Shown here: in pieces, positions 23,244 through 33,890 of the stretch
How the letters are laid out: each line of letters opens with the position of its first letter
Numbering within the stretch: position 1 is the stretch's first letter
Assembly: GCF_031143425.1 (NCBI RefSeq)
Contig: NC_090451.1
Location: forward strand, 349,626,339 to 349,690,338
Origin: Pleurodeles waltl
Taxonomy: Eukaryota > Chordata > Amphibia > Caudata > Salamandridae
Direction: 5' to 3'
DNA length: 64,000 nt
Program-made: the position numbers and the translations under genes
The notes under the pieces: generated by a model
Told to the model about the DNA's origin: nothing
What the model saw: only the letters and a program-made list of their open reading frames with translations
The model's database searches: none

Positions 23244-25960
23244 CATTTCAGAGTGGGCTTTTAGTCACAAAGACAAAAGTACCTTAAGCATGGGTTAGTC
23301 TGTCTATTCAGGCTAATAGTGCTAGACATTTATTTATTTTATAAGATGGGTTAGTTCACATTCAACATTCAAACTAATAATGCACTACTCAATGGGCTAA
23401 ATCACCAGTAAATTCATGTGAGAGCATTCATTTGGTAGGAATTAGCTTCTTCTTGGCTCAAGCTCTGGTGGTTATAGAGATCTTCCTTTCCATTGTAAAA
23501 TGTGGGCTGGTAGCGGTGAGGGGGACTGGCTCACTATGATAAAACACATTCCCTCACCTGAATTAAATACTTCAGAAATGAATGACACATATATGCATGG
23601 ATCCTTCAAAGTTGCCCAAGTAACAGATGTGGAAAGTAATCCTAGTATACCTTTTTAAAATAAAAAAATAAAAATTCAGATTTTCAGCTTTAACCGCATT
23701 TTACTTTGAAAGCATTCCTACAAAATTTCAGTTTTATTTTCATTTTCTCTAGAACCAAAAACAAAGTTTTTGGTAACTTTTCACCCTTCATACATAGGAA
23801 CCAATTCACAGACATTTAAGGGAGACGTGTCCCAGGAGCACTGAACCGTCAAACTCCCAAGTAAAAAATAGTGTAAAGATGGCAAAGTCCTTTATATTTG
23901 TAATAAGTGTTTAGGAACATTCCCTGATCATTCCCATTCTCTATGTTTGGGACCAATGAACAAAGGCATTTATAATATGTGAAGCAGTAGTACAGGAGCC
24001 CTACTTCACATACCGAATTGTCCTTGTGAATTGTGGTCATAATGTAGTTGTTTTAGATTTCATAGTTTTGTAATAATTTGGATTATGCCAATTGCAAAAT
24101 ATACGCTTACATTTTATGGAAAGTATTAAAAAATGAAACTTATAATGGAGGAATGAATACACTCTATATAAATGAAAAAAATGAGCAAAACAAATCGCCA
24201 TGAAAGGGTTCTCACCTCCTGATACAGCTACACTTTCGATATTTCCATTTGTTATCCAATGTGCTGTAAACATAAAAAGGAAAAAAGAAGCTTTCATCAG
24301 TGGTGCATTTATTTGTTCTAAGAAATTCAATTTTATGTCACTGTAATTACCACTTTTGCCTAATTTACAAACATTTCTATGGCACCGTGTCACTCATCAA
24401 TGCATACATAGCTTGCACACTGCATAAATTACTATGACATTTTTAGAACCCCCAAAGAAGTAGCTTTCTGTCGCTTTCTGTAACAAGACTAATGTGTAAT
24501 TTAAGTTCTGAAACTGCATTTGGTTAGGAATGTAAAGGGTTTGCATTTGTGTCTGCTTCATTCTGCTCTTCTTCCATGAAGTCAATGCACCTCATTTAAA
24601 TTTGACAGACAACAGCAAACAGCCAGTCTGCTAAACTAGGGGCTCACCTGCCCTAGGATCCGAACAAAGCAAAAAGGTTTGTGCTGCAAGTTTTGACTCT
24701 CTGCCCCTAGACCACAGAACAGTAGGGCAATCTGTCAAAGTACGTCAGAATGTTTGCCGTATTTAGGATGGTCAATTGAAGGCACCAAGTATTGTGATTC
24801 ACTGAATCACAGTGCAGGTGTTGCATTCACCAAAGTATGAGGCACAGGTGCTAGGTAACTCAGGATGGTATAGGAATTAACAGTGGCACTGCGACTGTCA
24901 CAAGTGCTGACAGTAAAGGAAAAGGAGCTTAGTGTAGTGTACTATCCACCAGCAATACAACTCCTATACATTATTTTGGAGGGCCACTATATGCCTTCCT
25001 CCCTTATCCTCTCAAATGACAGCTGAGATAAAGAGGCCTAGAGGGAACCTCTCGGCCCAAGGACTGGGGACTTACCATGTGGTCAGGGAAACCAGGGGCA
25101 AGGAACATATTAAAATAAAAGACTGAGAACTCCCACTACATTGTGTGGGTTGTCTGTTACAGCTAGGAGTAGTGACTACATACTCATGCTTTGGAAGTTA
25201 TTAAACTAAATAATGTTTTACGTAACAATCACTTCAAACATGCCGCTTGCTCCTCAGAGCTTCAGTGGGTTTAGTTGCAGCAGCCTCGCCGCTGAAAATC
25301 ACAGAGATCCCTATCTGCTTGTCACAGATCTCAAAATATGGTGAGCATCCTCTACAAGAAGAGCTGAGGATATGGCCACTGTTGACCTTGTGGAATTCCC
25401 ACTTAGCGTGCATTAGTCCAAAAGTTTCCAGACAGCAGGGATGTGGAATTCCAATAGCCGGACACCTGGGACATATTGTTTGGGGTCAAGGGAAACAAGT
25501 TTTCATGTTTATTTTGTCCTTGGGACAAGTAGGCCCAATCCCCTGCAGAACAAACCCTTTGGCTGCCAGTTTACAGAGAAGGGAACTGTTTTCAGTTGAG
25601 GTAATATGTGTCCATATGTTAATGCTGTTGGAACTTTTATTTATGGTTTATTAATAAAAAAGCATTTATTATCAGGGTGAGTGCTGTAAATAAAAGTTTT
25701 AAGGTCACACTGCACTACTGACAGTGGTTCCAGTAAAGACAAAAAGAAAGTGTACACAAGTTTGAAAAGTTTAACAAAATGAGGCTAAGTATAATGCTCC
25801 CAGAATGCTCTCTGATTAGATGCAAATGTTTGCAGAAGCATGTAAGCAAGAGTGATGATTATTTGCTTTCAAAATAAAATGCTCAGAATAAAATGCAAGT
25901 AGGAAACCAAGCATTTGCAATGCAATGGGTCTCGCTTTTGCTCAAGCTAGAGCACTTAGC
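23244..25960. other. Noncoding, nothing recognised
   Basis: AT-rich sequence. Frames of 118 (24,037-24,393, minus) and 135 codons (25,247-25,654, plus) are present but have no motif and no sign of purifying composition. I cannot support either as a gene. Confidence 0.35.
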
Positions 25961-25972
25961 ATTGTAAACTCC

Positions 25973-26197
25973 TAACCGGACTTTTCTTGCCACATAAATT
26001 GAAAATGAAAAGTAAAGCAGTTTCACATAACTAACTGGACTTTTCTTGCCATATAAACCGAAAAGTAAAAGTTTCACATAAGCGAGCTGACAGCCACCAC
26101 TTGCAGTCAAACCTATCGGCAAAAGTGCAATTATCCATGTAACCAGCAACAGTGCAATTATCTACATAACCGGCAAAAGTGCAATTACCTATGTAAC
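25973..26197. repeat. Local tandem repeats: 59-bp x2 and 27-bp x3
   Basis: Two copies of a unit starting TAACCGGACTTTTCTTGCC (25,973) and TAACTGGACTTTTCTTGCC (26,032) lie next to each other. They are followed, after a short gap, by three 27-bp copies beginning CGGCAAAAGTGCAATTA at 26,117, 26,144 (CAGCAACAGTGC variant) and 26,171. The two repeat types are unrelated in sequence. Confidence 0.85.
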
Positions 26198-26826
26198 AGG
26201 ACTGATGTCATGCAAAGTGCTCGACTTCTGTGCTGAGAAAAGAGAGAAAAAGTAGTCCAGAAACCGGTCGGAAAACATGGAGCCTTGTATAATTTTCAGT
26301 ACTTGGTCGGTGCGCTTGAGGAGGGCTAAACACCGGAAAAGGCATCACATATGCATGCCTTTCACTAATGAAAGCAAGCAGATTTTAAAAGGCAAGCCCA
26401 CAAACCAATGAAAGAGACTGACATGACATGAGTGTGGTTTGAAGCACAAAGAGAGATTACAACATCAGATAGAGAGCTTTTTGCTTGCCCCTAAAAAACG
26501 TTTCGCTACTATGAAATTTTAGGTGCTATTTCTTTAAAGCGTCATTTAGTAAAATGTTTTGATGCATGCTAGTATTTCCCAAAAATATTTCTAATGGAAA
26601 ATGAATGCAACCATATTCAATAAGATTATGGGAAGCATGAAAATAAACAAGTACTGGCAAAGCCAACAAATCAGACATTTGTTGTGAGTCTTTTGATTTC
26701 GTCAATGCGTGTCTTTTTTTGACATGGCTTTTGTAACACTTTATTGGTGTGGGAGCTGCCAGGCCCTCAACATTGTAACAAACACTAGCAAAAAGCAAAA
26801 CTTTTTTTTGGTCTAAAAAAGCACAC
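26198..26826. other. Noncoding, nothing recognised
   Basis: Anonymous AT-rich sequence. The 102-codon minus frame at 26,526-26,834 has no motif. Confidence 0.35.
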
Positions 26827-26834
26827 ATTGCCAC

Positions 26835-26980
26835 TAGTGATGTAACAAAGGCCTGCAGTCCCTGCCACTTGGGTGGCCCTTCCAGGGGCCTCTCAGCACA
26901 GCACCTGCCCTGAGTGAGTCTTGAGGGGGGCCCTCCATGTTCTGTGCAGGGGGGTCCCCTCCAGTTTCATTACAACACTG
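26835..26980. mobile_element. 146-bp hAT-type MITE with perfect 8-bp TSD
   Basis: The sequence ATTGCCAC occurs immediately on both sides (26,827-26,834 and 26,981-26,988). The inner ends are TAGTGATGTAACAAA on the left and, on the other strand, CAGTGTTGTAATGAAA. These are imperfect terminal inverted repeats with the CAGTG start and 8-bp duplication typical of hAT elements. The first base on the left has changed from C to T. No transposase; the interior is GC-rich. Confidence 0.85.
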
Positions 26981-26988
26981 ATTGCCAC

Positions 26989-29900
26989 AGTAGTTCCTGG
27001 CACTAAACAAAACTACTTTGAGTGCCAATATGCTCTTTGTGGAAGAGCAGAATGTGATCACTCATAGTAATAGTAGAAGTTTATTAAAAACTAAATGTCT
27101 TTGTTAACACCAGACCTACTTAGGGACCCGATTCTTAAAGAAAGTCACAAAAGAGCACCCGTTGTATACGTCACTGAATTAGTGGCTTTCATGAATTCAC
27201 AAGAGCTTACAGATGTAGACCTGGAAATCATACGCCATAAAATATTTGTGAACTGTATTTTAACATGAGTAAATATGCATGTGAAGATTTGGTCATGTGA
27301 AAATCTATTGAGAGTTTACAAGTTAACTTTTCCTCCAACCACTTGTTTCCCAACTCTGGAAGAACTTCTACTTCTGCAATTGTCAGGAGTACATTTCAAA
27401 CCTTTCTCATTATGAGAAAAGATTAGAGAAGAACTGGTAAAAATCCTTAAAACATGCAAGTTAGTAGGTTTGCAGACTCAAAGGCACTCCAGTCCTAGAA
27501 CTATTGCTTACTGCTTCCTCCAGCCCCAGTATGTAGATCTGCAGAAAGGTGGCAAAATAAGAAAATTCCTATTGAAGGGACTGAAATTGCAAGTATTCAA
27601 GCCCTATTATAGTAGTAGTACTGGCATATTCAGAGAGGCTATTATCAGAGCCCTTACGTAATGAGATTGCTGCCATAATTTGTTGTCACACTACATGGCA
27701 CCAAAGAATAGGTAGGTTTAAGAAGCAAACTGTCCCACGGACAAATAGATATTTTATTAAATTCCACACCCCTCCATACAAGTCCACCTTTTCCGCCACA
27801 CAACCTGGGAATTTGAAATTACTTGTTTTACTTTATCTCACCTTTTCCCCTGACCTACACTACCTTAAATTTGATTACAACTATTTACAAAGTTTTGTTG
27901 ATGCTCCTAAAGTCTACTTACTTGCTAAAGTTCTGAAAGTTTGCATTAGATGACCTTGACGATTCCTCTTACACCCCACTTTGAATATGGTTATTCTGCT
28001 CCTTGAATCACTCCAACTTCCCATACTTACCCACATGTTATTCAAATCCACTTCAATGTTTCTTGCTTTGAAAACTGTATGAGTAAATGTGGACTTTTCT
28101 CAGAGTAAATTAACCTTACATAGAGAAAAAGATTAGTGAATCTACCCGTTACAGGCTATACTTGGTACTGTTGTTTCCCCTCAACCAATCAACGTTAAGC
28201 AGCATATAAAACGTTCCCTCGGAAATGAAAACCAAATGTCTTGATTTCCTGTTCATTAACAAACTACATAGCTGTTCATACAGAGTGCCTCATTTTGTGC
28301 AGCCCATAAAACCTCCGGGGGCAAAACAGACCAAGGTAAAACTCTTATCATAAATAGATGTTTCTCTGTGGTTTTACCTTCCCATTCTGAGTTCTTCAGG
28401 TTGGAATGGAGTGCCATGCAGTTGCTGGTTTGTATTTTTGACTTTTCTTTGTTGAAGGAAACAAGGTTGATACAAGTTGAAAGCTCAAAGAGCATGATCA
28501 GAAGTACAAATTGGCAGAAAGTCATAACAGAACATCATAACACAATCACAATCATAACACAATCCGGGTTGTGGGAGAAGTCCAGCAGGAAAGACATTTA
28601 CAGTCATTGGGGTGGTTCGCCAGCATCCGGGTGAGGAGGTGATAAAGACCTTGCTCTTGTATAACCAGAGTGGGAAAGTGGGTTGTGGGGTGGGGGGGCA
28701 TATCCTACGAAGTACAGACTGGGGGGGGGGGGGGTCGGTGGGCAGAGGGAAGGGGAGTTATGCATTGAAAGTGGTTTGTCTGTGGGTCATCAAAAAAAGG
28801 GGCAGGCTGCAGTGGATGGGAAGACCATGAATCATAGGAACGTGCCTGGTGGTTGATGGATTGAATTACAGAGAGATACAGGAGACTGAAAAGTTAGGGG
28901 AGCTAGGCATAGGTCTATGAGTGGTCCAGTGAATGAGAGGAAGCGGCAAGTAGAGAAGGGAGGGCCCGGTGGTGGTAAGAGTATGAGTCATGAGTCTAGG
29001 AGAAAGTCTCCCCATGTGTCCAGAAATGTGTCATAGTGAACGGTGATCCTGGTGATAATCCTTTCAAAAGCAGCCACCTTATACAGTTCTCGTAGCTACT
29101 CATCAAGTGTTGTTCATGGGGGCGATCTCCAAAGTCTCAGGATGAAGACCTTAGTGGAGGCCAGTGACACGGCTAGCCACCTGGACGTCGGTTTGTGATA
29201 ACTGGGCATTCAGCAAAGTCATGAAGGAGAGTTGTTTGTGCTTTCAACACCTCTGTGAGGAGTACCATCTGTCTGATGGTAGTTGTGATGGAAGACCAAT
29301 AGGCCAATAGAGCGGGAAGTCCCAAGAAGATGAACATTGACTCCCTCCAATGATCCGCACCTCCAACATGAAACAGACAGGAGTAGGGAAGATCTACGGA
29401 GTTGTCAGGGTGACCAGTGAAAATACTGAAGTACCTTGCGAGTAACTGAATTTGAGACATACCTCCCTGAGGTACTTATAGGTAGCTAAGAGATAGCCCC
29501 AGTCAGCCTGCTGAGCAATTGTTGTTTTACTGCTTGTTAAAACTGCATACTATCCCTATTATCCCTATTCAAAAGTTGCAACGGGTCAAGAAAGAGCACT
29601 GCAATACTGTCACTACATTATACCTTGAAAATCGTCAAGGGGTATTATAGTTTGTCTAATTGCAATTTGGGTTGAACTCCAAACCTAAAAAACTGCATAA
29701 ATAGGAATACACTTAGTTCATTCCCTTTTTATCAGGACCCCCACTTCTAACTAGGGCTATCCAAACTCAAACATGCATTCCAAAAAAACATTTCTTCTTC
29801 CCTTTAAGGGACCGCAAGAACCCAGATGAGACCACAATACCAATATACTAATAGTTGCAGCTTCTCTGAAAGGTATTGCAGCTGCCATCTTGTTGGGGGA

Positions 29901-31416
29901 TTAGGAAAGCACTCTTTAGCACAAAATGCATAATAAGTATTCTGAGTATGAGGAAAAAGTAGCAGCAATTCTTAGTACTTGCTATCCATCTTCTCAGTTT
30001 TCCTCAAATACAATGCATCATGTACCTAAAAACAATCCATCCATTTTTGTCAGATATTTCTGGAGTTAGAGCGATGTTGATCCTTAGTGGATGCTACTGC
30101 TAACAGGAAAGTTTGAATAGGCCACTGTGTCTACTATAGAAGCGGTTTCCAAGTCTTCTGACTAACATTCAGAGTATTATGTGAGGGTTAACCATGCGAG
30201 TTCTCCACCCCATCAAGATGAAGAAGAAGAAGATTATTCTGTCCATCACTCCGGTTCCAATGTCTATGTGAAGCTGGAAGACACAGAGACTTAAAAGAGC
30301 ATGTAATTCAGTGTACCTGGACAAACAAAGCGCTTCCACAAAGCAGACCTGGCAACCTTGAAAAACGTTTCACAGTAGGAGATGAGGGGGATAGCCTAGT
30401 CACGTTGGGTTCTGGAGAGGGGGCAGGGTGTTGATCACATCAGCACCAGCCTGCACTGGAGGTAGGTGGGGCAGGGAGAAGGGGTGGGATTTAAAGCCCA
30501 CCAATCTCCTTCCAGCTATGGATGAGCATTTGAGGGGCCAACGAGAAGGGACAAGGCTTAGGACCCAGCACAGCTTGGTCAGACACTCCTACCTAATAGC
30601 AATGGCATAAACTGGTGAATCGATCATCTATCTGGATGATAAAGTGAGATTCTTGGGCAACAGGAACATTCTTATGCTTACAGGGCAGCAGCACTGCTGA
30701 TGATTCAGGGTCTCCTGATCAAAACATATCTATGTTCGGTCCAACGTATGAACTGGATTTATGAGATTGTCACACATGTACCCCCGAAGCTACATTAAGA
30801 CAAACAAATTGAGACAGAAGGAAATCTGCACAATCATGACCAAACAAGCTGCATCCCCTATCACAATTTTCGATCAAGACCAATAACCATTGGCCGCCCA
30901 AAATTAGTCGAAGGTTGACAGTGCAAAAATATTGCACGCAAGGCGCTGTTTCTTGAAAACCAGGAGCTTATACTAAGAGAATGGATGTACAGAGCGATTT
31001 TCTTCCTGAAAAAGGGTACTTTCATCTAAAAAGAACTAACAATTGTTCATCTTTCATTTTGCATCTGTCTTTTCAACAATACTAAGTGTTAGATTAATTA
31101 AATATCTGCAACACAATGTGCTTTCTGCAACCATACAACAATTCCACGTGCAGATGACAAAACAATGTTGTTAAGGTCAATTTTCAAATCTTCACTTGAC
31201 AGTCTGGCACACCCAGAAAGACATATCTGGCAGAAGTGGGCCGGGTGGTTGGTTGTGGGTTCACATGTCACAAAAAGTAGTAGATGAACTATTGAAGTAA
31301 CTGAGACCTAACTCCATGTGAGCCATTCAGGAATTATAAGCGCAAGACTGGAAACTTAGTGGAAGAGAAAGAGAAGTAGGCAACCACCTAACGGCACTGG
31401 GAAAAGAAAGAAAGAA
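26989..31416. other. Noncoding; G-rich patch at 28.6-29.0 kb
   Basis: About 4.4 kb without a recognised gene or element. Around 28,600-29,000 the plus strand becomes G-rich and includes a run of 14 G at 28,721-28,734. The 95-codon minus frame at 29,173-29,460 looks less random than most (few stops nearby) but has no family motif I recognise. If the CpG block at 31.4-31.9 kb is a minus-strand first exon, this stretch would be its first intron. Confidence 0.4.
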
Positions 31417-31422
31417 GCTCAC

Positions 31423-31868
31423 CTCACGCAGGGGAGGAGAGTGGGGCGCGGAGCTGCACTGAGTGCTTCCAGCGCGGCTGTGACCCGGGTTAATGAGTGA
31501 ATGCCTCCCGCCTCCCCGCGCTCGCAGCTCAGCCGCTAGATCTCCCCTCGGGAGGCGGCGTCCAAGCTGTTTCCTCCGGCTCCCGGGATTCCCGTTTCAG
31601 CTTCTACCGCAGGGTTGTCCTAGAACCCCCTCCTGGGACTGGGAAGCGAGGAGGCCAGCGACCCTGGCGCTGTCACCAGCATCCGTGGCCTGAGGTGGTA
31701 CCAGTGCCCAGCAGACGCCTAGCACCAGGACCTTTCAGACAGCAACCAGCTGAGCTATCACAAGTGCATTCTGGTACACGTAGTCCGGCGGTTCACTGCA
31801 CCCATCACGGACTCAGACCAACGACGACGACACCGAAGGGAGACAAATAAGAAGCCGGATTTCAGAAG
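31423..31868 (-). promoter_or_regulatory. Candidate host CpG-rich promoter and noncoding first exon
   Basis: This block is GC- and CpG-rich against AT-rich surroundings. On the minus strand it ends in GAG|GTGAGC (exon end 31,423), a strong splice-donor match. It also carries ACTACGTGTACCAGAATGCA (31,784-31,765), close to the ZNF143/Staf promoter consensus. A short upstream frame, ATGGGTGCAGTG..., is present, but no long coding frame, so the exon would be 5' UTR. The LINE begins directly at the other edge. The alternative is that this is LINE 5' sequence, but the YY1 site and monomers place the LINE start at about 31,869. Confidence 0.4.
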
Positions 31869-31885
31869 ATGGGGGGGCGCGGCCG

Positions 31886-31897
31886 GCAAGATGGCGA
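31886..31897 (+). promoter_or_regulatory. YY1-like site at the LINE 5' end
   Basis: CAAGATGGCG lies about 20 bases into the element. This is the YY1 core in the position and orientation where mammalian L1 elements use YY1 to set the transcription start. Function here is inferred from motif and position only. Confidence 0.5.
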
Positions 31898-31924
31898 TTG
31901 GCAGCACTAGACGAGTGCTCGGCC

Positions 31925-32300
31925 TGATAGTGCCTGGTGGGAATCCAAGACACTCGCGGGCGCTACAACGCGCACACGTAACGCCGCTGCCTGATAGTGC
32001 CTGGTGGGACTCCAAGTCCCAGGCACCCCTGTGCTTTCCCTACACCAGGGGACACTCGCGGGCGCAACAAAGTGCACCGCGCAACGCCGCTGCCTGACAG
32101 TGCCTGGTGGGACTCCAAGTCCCAGGCACCCCTGTGCTTTTCCTACACCTGGGGACACTCGCGGGCGCTACAAAGCGCACCGCTGCTGCCGCTGCCTGAC
32201 AGTGGCTGGTGGGACTCCAAGTCCCAGGCACCCCTGTGCTTTCCCTACACCTGGGGACACTCGTGGGCCCTACAAAGTGCGTGGGACGCGCGCGGTCCTT
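31925..32300 (+). repeat. LINE 5' UTR monomers (four tandem copies)
   Basis: Copies start with GA(T/C)AGTG(C/G)CTGGTGGGA at 31,925, 31,993, 32,096 and 32,198. The full unit is 102-103 bp; the first copy is 68 bp because it lacks a central block of about 35 bp. Each full unit holds TGGGACTCCAAGTCCCA, a 7-bp inverted repeat around CCA, then CCCCTGTGCTTT and GGGACACTCG(C/T)GGGC. This resembles the tandem promoter monomers of mouse L1. The last copy runs into unrelated GC-rich sequence near 32,290. Confidence 0.9.
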
Positions 32301-32412
32301 CGCCCGTCAGCGACCGACTGAGGCCGGGCCGGGGCATCCCTCTTAATTTTCTTTTTTTTTTTTTGTTTGTTTGGGGGCCCCTGTTTTTGGCTCGGATACC
32401 ACGCAGACAAAA

Positions 32413-33825
32413 ATGGGGAAGCGGAAGGCAGATGATGTCCCTGCGCCATATTCTGGTGCCAAAAAACACAAGAAGAGAGCTAGCAGGAAAGCAGACGATC
32501 CTCCTAAGCCCATTGGGAATCAATTTCAAGCTAATTACTCCTTGTTTGAGGAAGTAGAGGCAATATTGAGGAGCCCATCTATCACCGCTCCCCCCATTCC
32601 TGCCACTTCGACCCTTAGGAAGATTCCGGATCTATTTAATGAAAAACTGCGGACACCTCATTTGTCTGTGGAATCGGACCTCCATTTGCCTCCCATATCT
32701 AAGGCTGTAATTCTTTCACCACCAATGAGGCATACTTCGAATGCTGAAGTTGTAGAATGTACCCAATCCAGGGACTCTCTGCATTTAGGCTCCAAGTCTG
32801 TAGTTTCTAGTGATATCCCCTGTTCAAACAGATTTCAACTCCTATCTACTTCTAGTTCTACTTCTAGTGAGAGCCCAGGTTGCTCTCCACCTTTAATTCC
32901 AGCGGAACCTGGTACAGAAGAATTGGACTGGCAGATCCAACGTAAGAGGTCACTTGAACTGGAAACTGTTTCCCAGAAGCTGGATGATTTAAAATCCTTG
33001 GTAATGGTTATTTTGGGTAAAATTTCTGGACTATCTGATCAGAAGGTAATTTGTAATTGTAAATTGCCCAGTACGAATGCCCACATCCCTGAGCTGACCG
33101 GAGGGTCCAACGCGCTAGCAACATTAGACACTGGGGATAACTTAACCTCTTACCCCAAATGCCTAAAGTTGGGGGCAAAGTCCACGAACATGGCAATGAA
33201 TAAAAAGGGGAGTTGTCTATCTCTACCCGTCAACAACCCCACTGATACCGGCCGTATGCTTAATCCTGCCTTAAAAAATAATGACCAGTGTCTTCCCTGC
33301 ACAAATCCCTTGCCCAAGGAAGTCAAGGACGGGAAGGGTGTACAGGCGCCCGTAAGTCCACCCAGAGTCTTACGTCAAGGTCAATCTAATTTAATTCAGG
33401 TGACTGATCCAAAGGGGAGACATGATCAGAGTAGAAAGGATGCATACATCTACATGACAGGGGTCCCTAGGTTGTCTGTTGGTCAGAGAGAGTCTCATGA
33501 ATCTCTCACTAATAAAGTTATTTATTGGATTTGCATACAGAGGAAATGTCTGTCTGTCATCCGTTCTGATATTCGGGAGGTACGTAGACATGTTCAACCA
33601 GACTCAGACTTTGATTACATTTCAATTCTTTTTTTCAATACCTCCATGGTTGATAATCTTATGGCTTTCAATTCACAGACTAGTTTTCTAAAATCTGGCA
33701 GAGACATTGGAATTGGCCTCTGCATGTATTCTCCGGGGGGGGGGAGGGGGAGACACGAAGGATTGATAGACCATCTAATGTCCTTGAGGGAGGGGTCCAG
33801 GGTCTACTCAATAGTAATCGACTAG
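32413..33825 (+). CDS. LINE ORF1 protein (intact)
   Basis: A 470-codon open frame. I chose the ATG at 32,413 (context AAAATGGGG) over the upstream ATG at 32,371 because the protein then begins with a basic cluster (GKRKADD, KKHKKRASRKADD in residues 2-30) that looks like a nuclear-localisation or RNA-binding tail. Residues about 20-180 are Ser/Pro-rich and probably disordered. Around 180-205 is a Leu-rich stretch (LETVSQKLDDLKSLVMVIL) that could form a short coiled coil. Residues about 343-445 (YIYMTGVPRL, then DIREVRRH and DFDYISILFF) resemble the RRM-like fold of LINE ORF1 proteins. No CCHC knuckle or esterase is visible. ORF1 proteins coat the element RNA. A G-run at 33,738-33,755 encodes GGGRGR without breaking the frame. 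Confidence 0.75.
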   Translation: MGKRKADDVPAPYSGAKKHKKRASRKADDPPKPIGNQFQANYSLFEEVEAILRSPSITAPPIPATSTLRKIPDLFNEKLRTPHLSVESDLHLPPISKAVILSPPMRHTSNAEVVECTQSRDSLHLGSKSVVSSDIPCSNRFQLLSTSSSTSSESPGCSPPLIPAEPGTEELDWQIQRKRSLELETVSQKLDDLKSLVMVILGKISGLSDQKVICNCKLPSTNAHIPELTGGSNALATLDTGDNLTSYPKCLKLGAKSTNMAMNKKGSCLSLPVNNPTDTGRMLNPALKNNDQCLPCTNPLPKEVKDGKGVQAPVSPPRVLRQGQSNLIQVTDPKGRHDQSRKDAYIYMTGVPRLSVGQRESHESLTNKVIYWICIQRKCLSVIRSDIREVRRHVQPDSDFDYISILFFNTSMVDNLMAFNSQTSFLKSGRDIGIGLCMYSPGGGRGRHEGLIDHLMSLREGSRVYSIVID

Positions 33826-33890
33826 CTTTGACCAAGATCCGTTCCCCCCGGTTATCTGATCTAGACTGACTAAATGATGTTTCTCCCTCA

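Noticed and set aside
31493..31850. Plus-strand frames in the CpG-rich block as a coding exon
   Set aside because: No plus-strand splice signal or homology; the minus-strand donor and ZNF143-like site favour a minus-strand noncoding exon.
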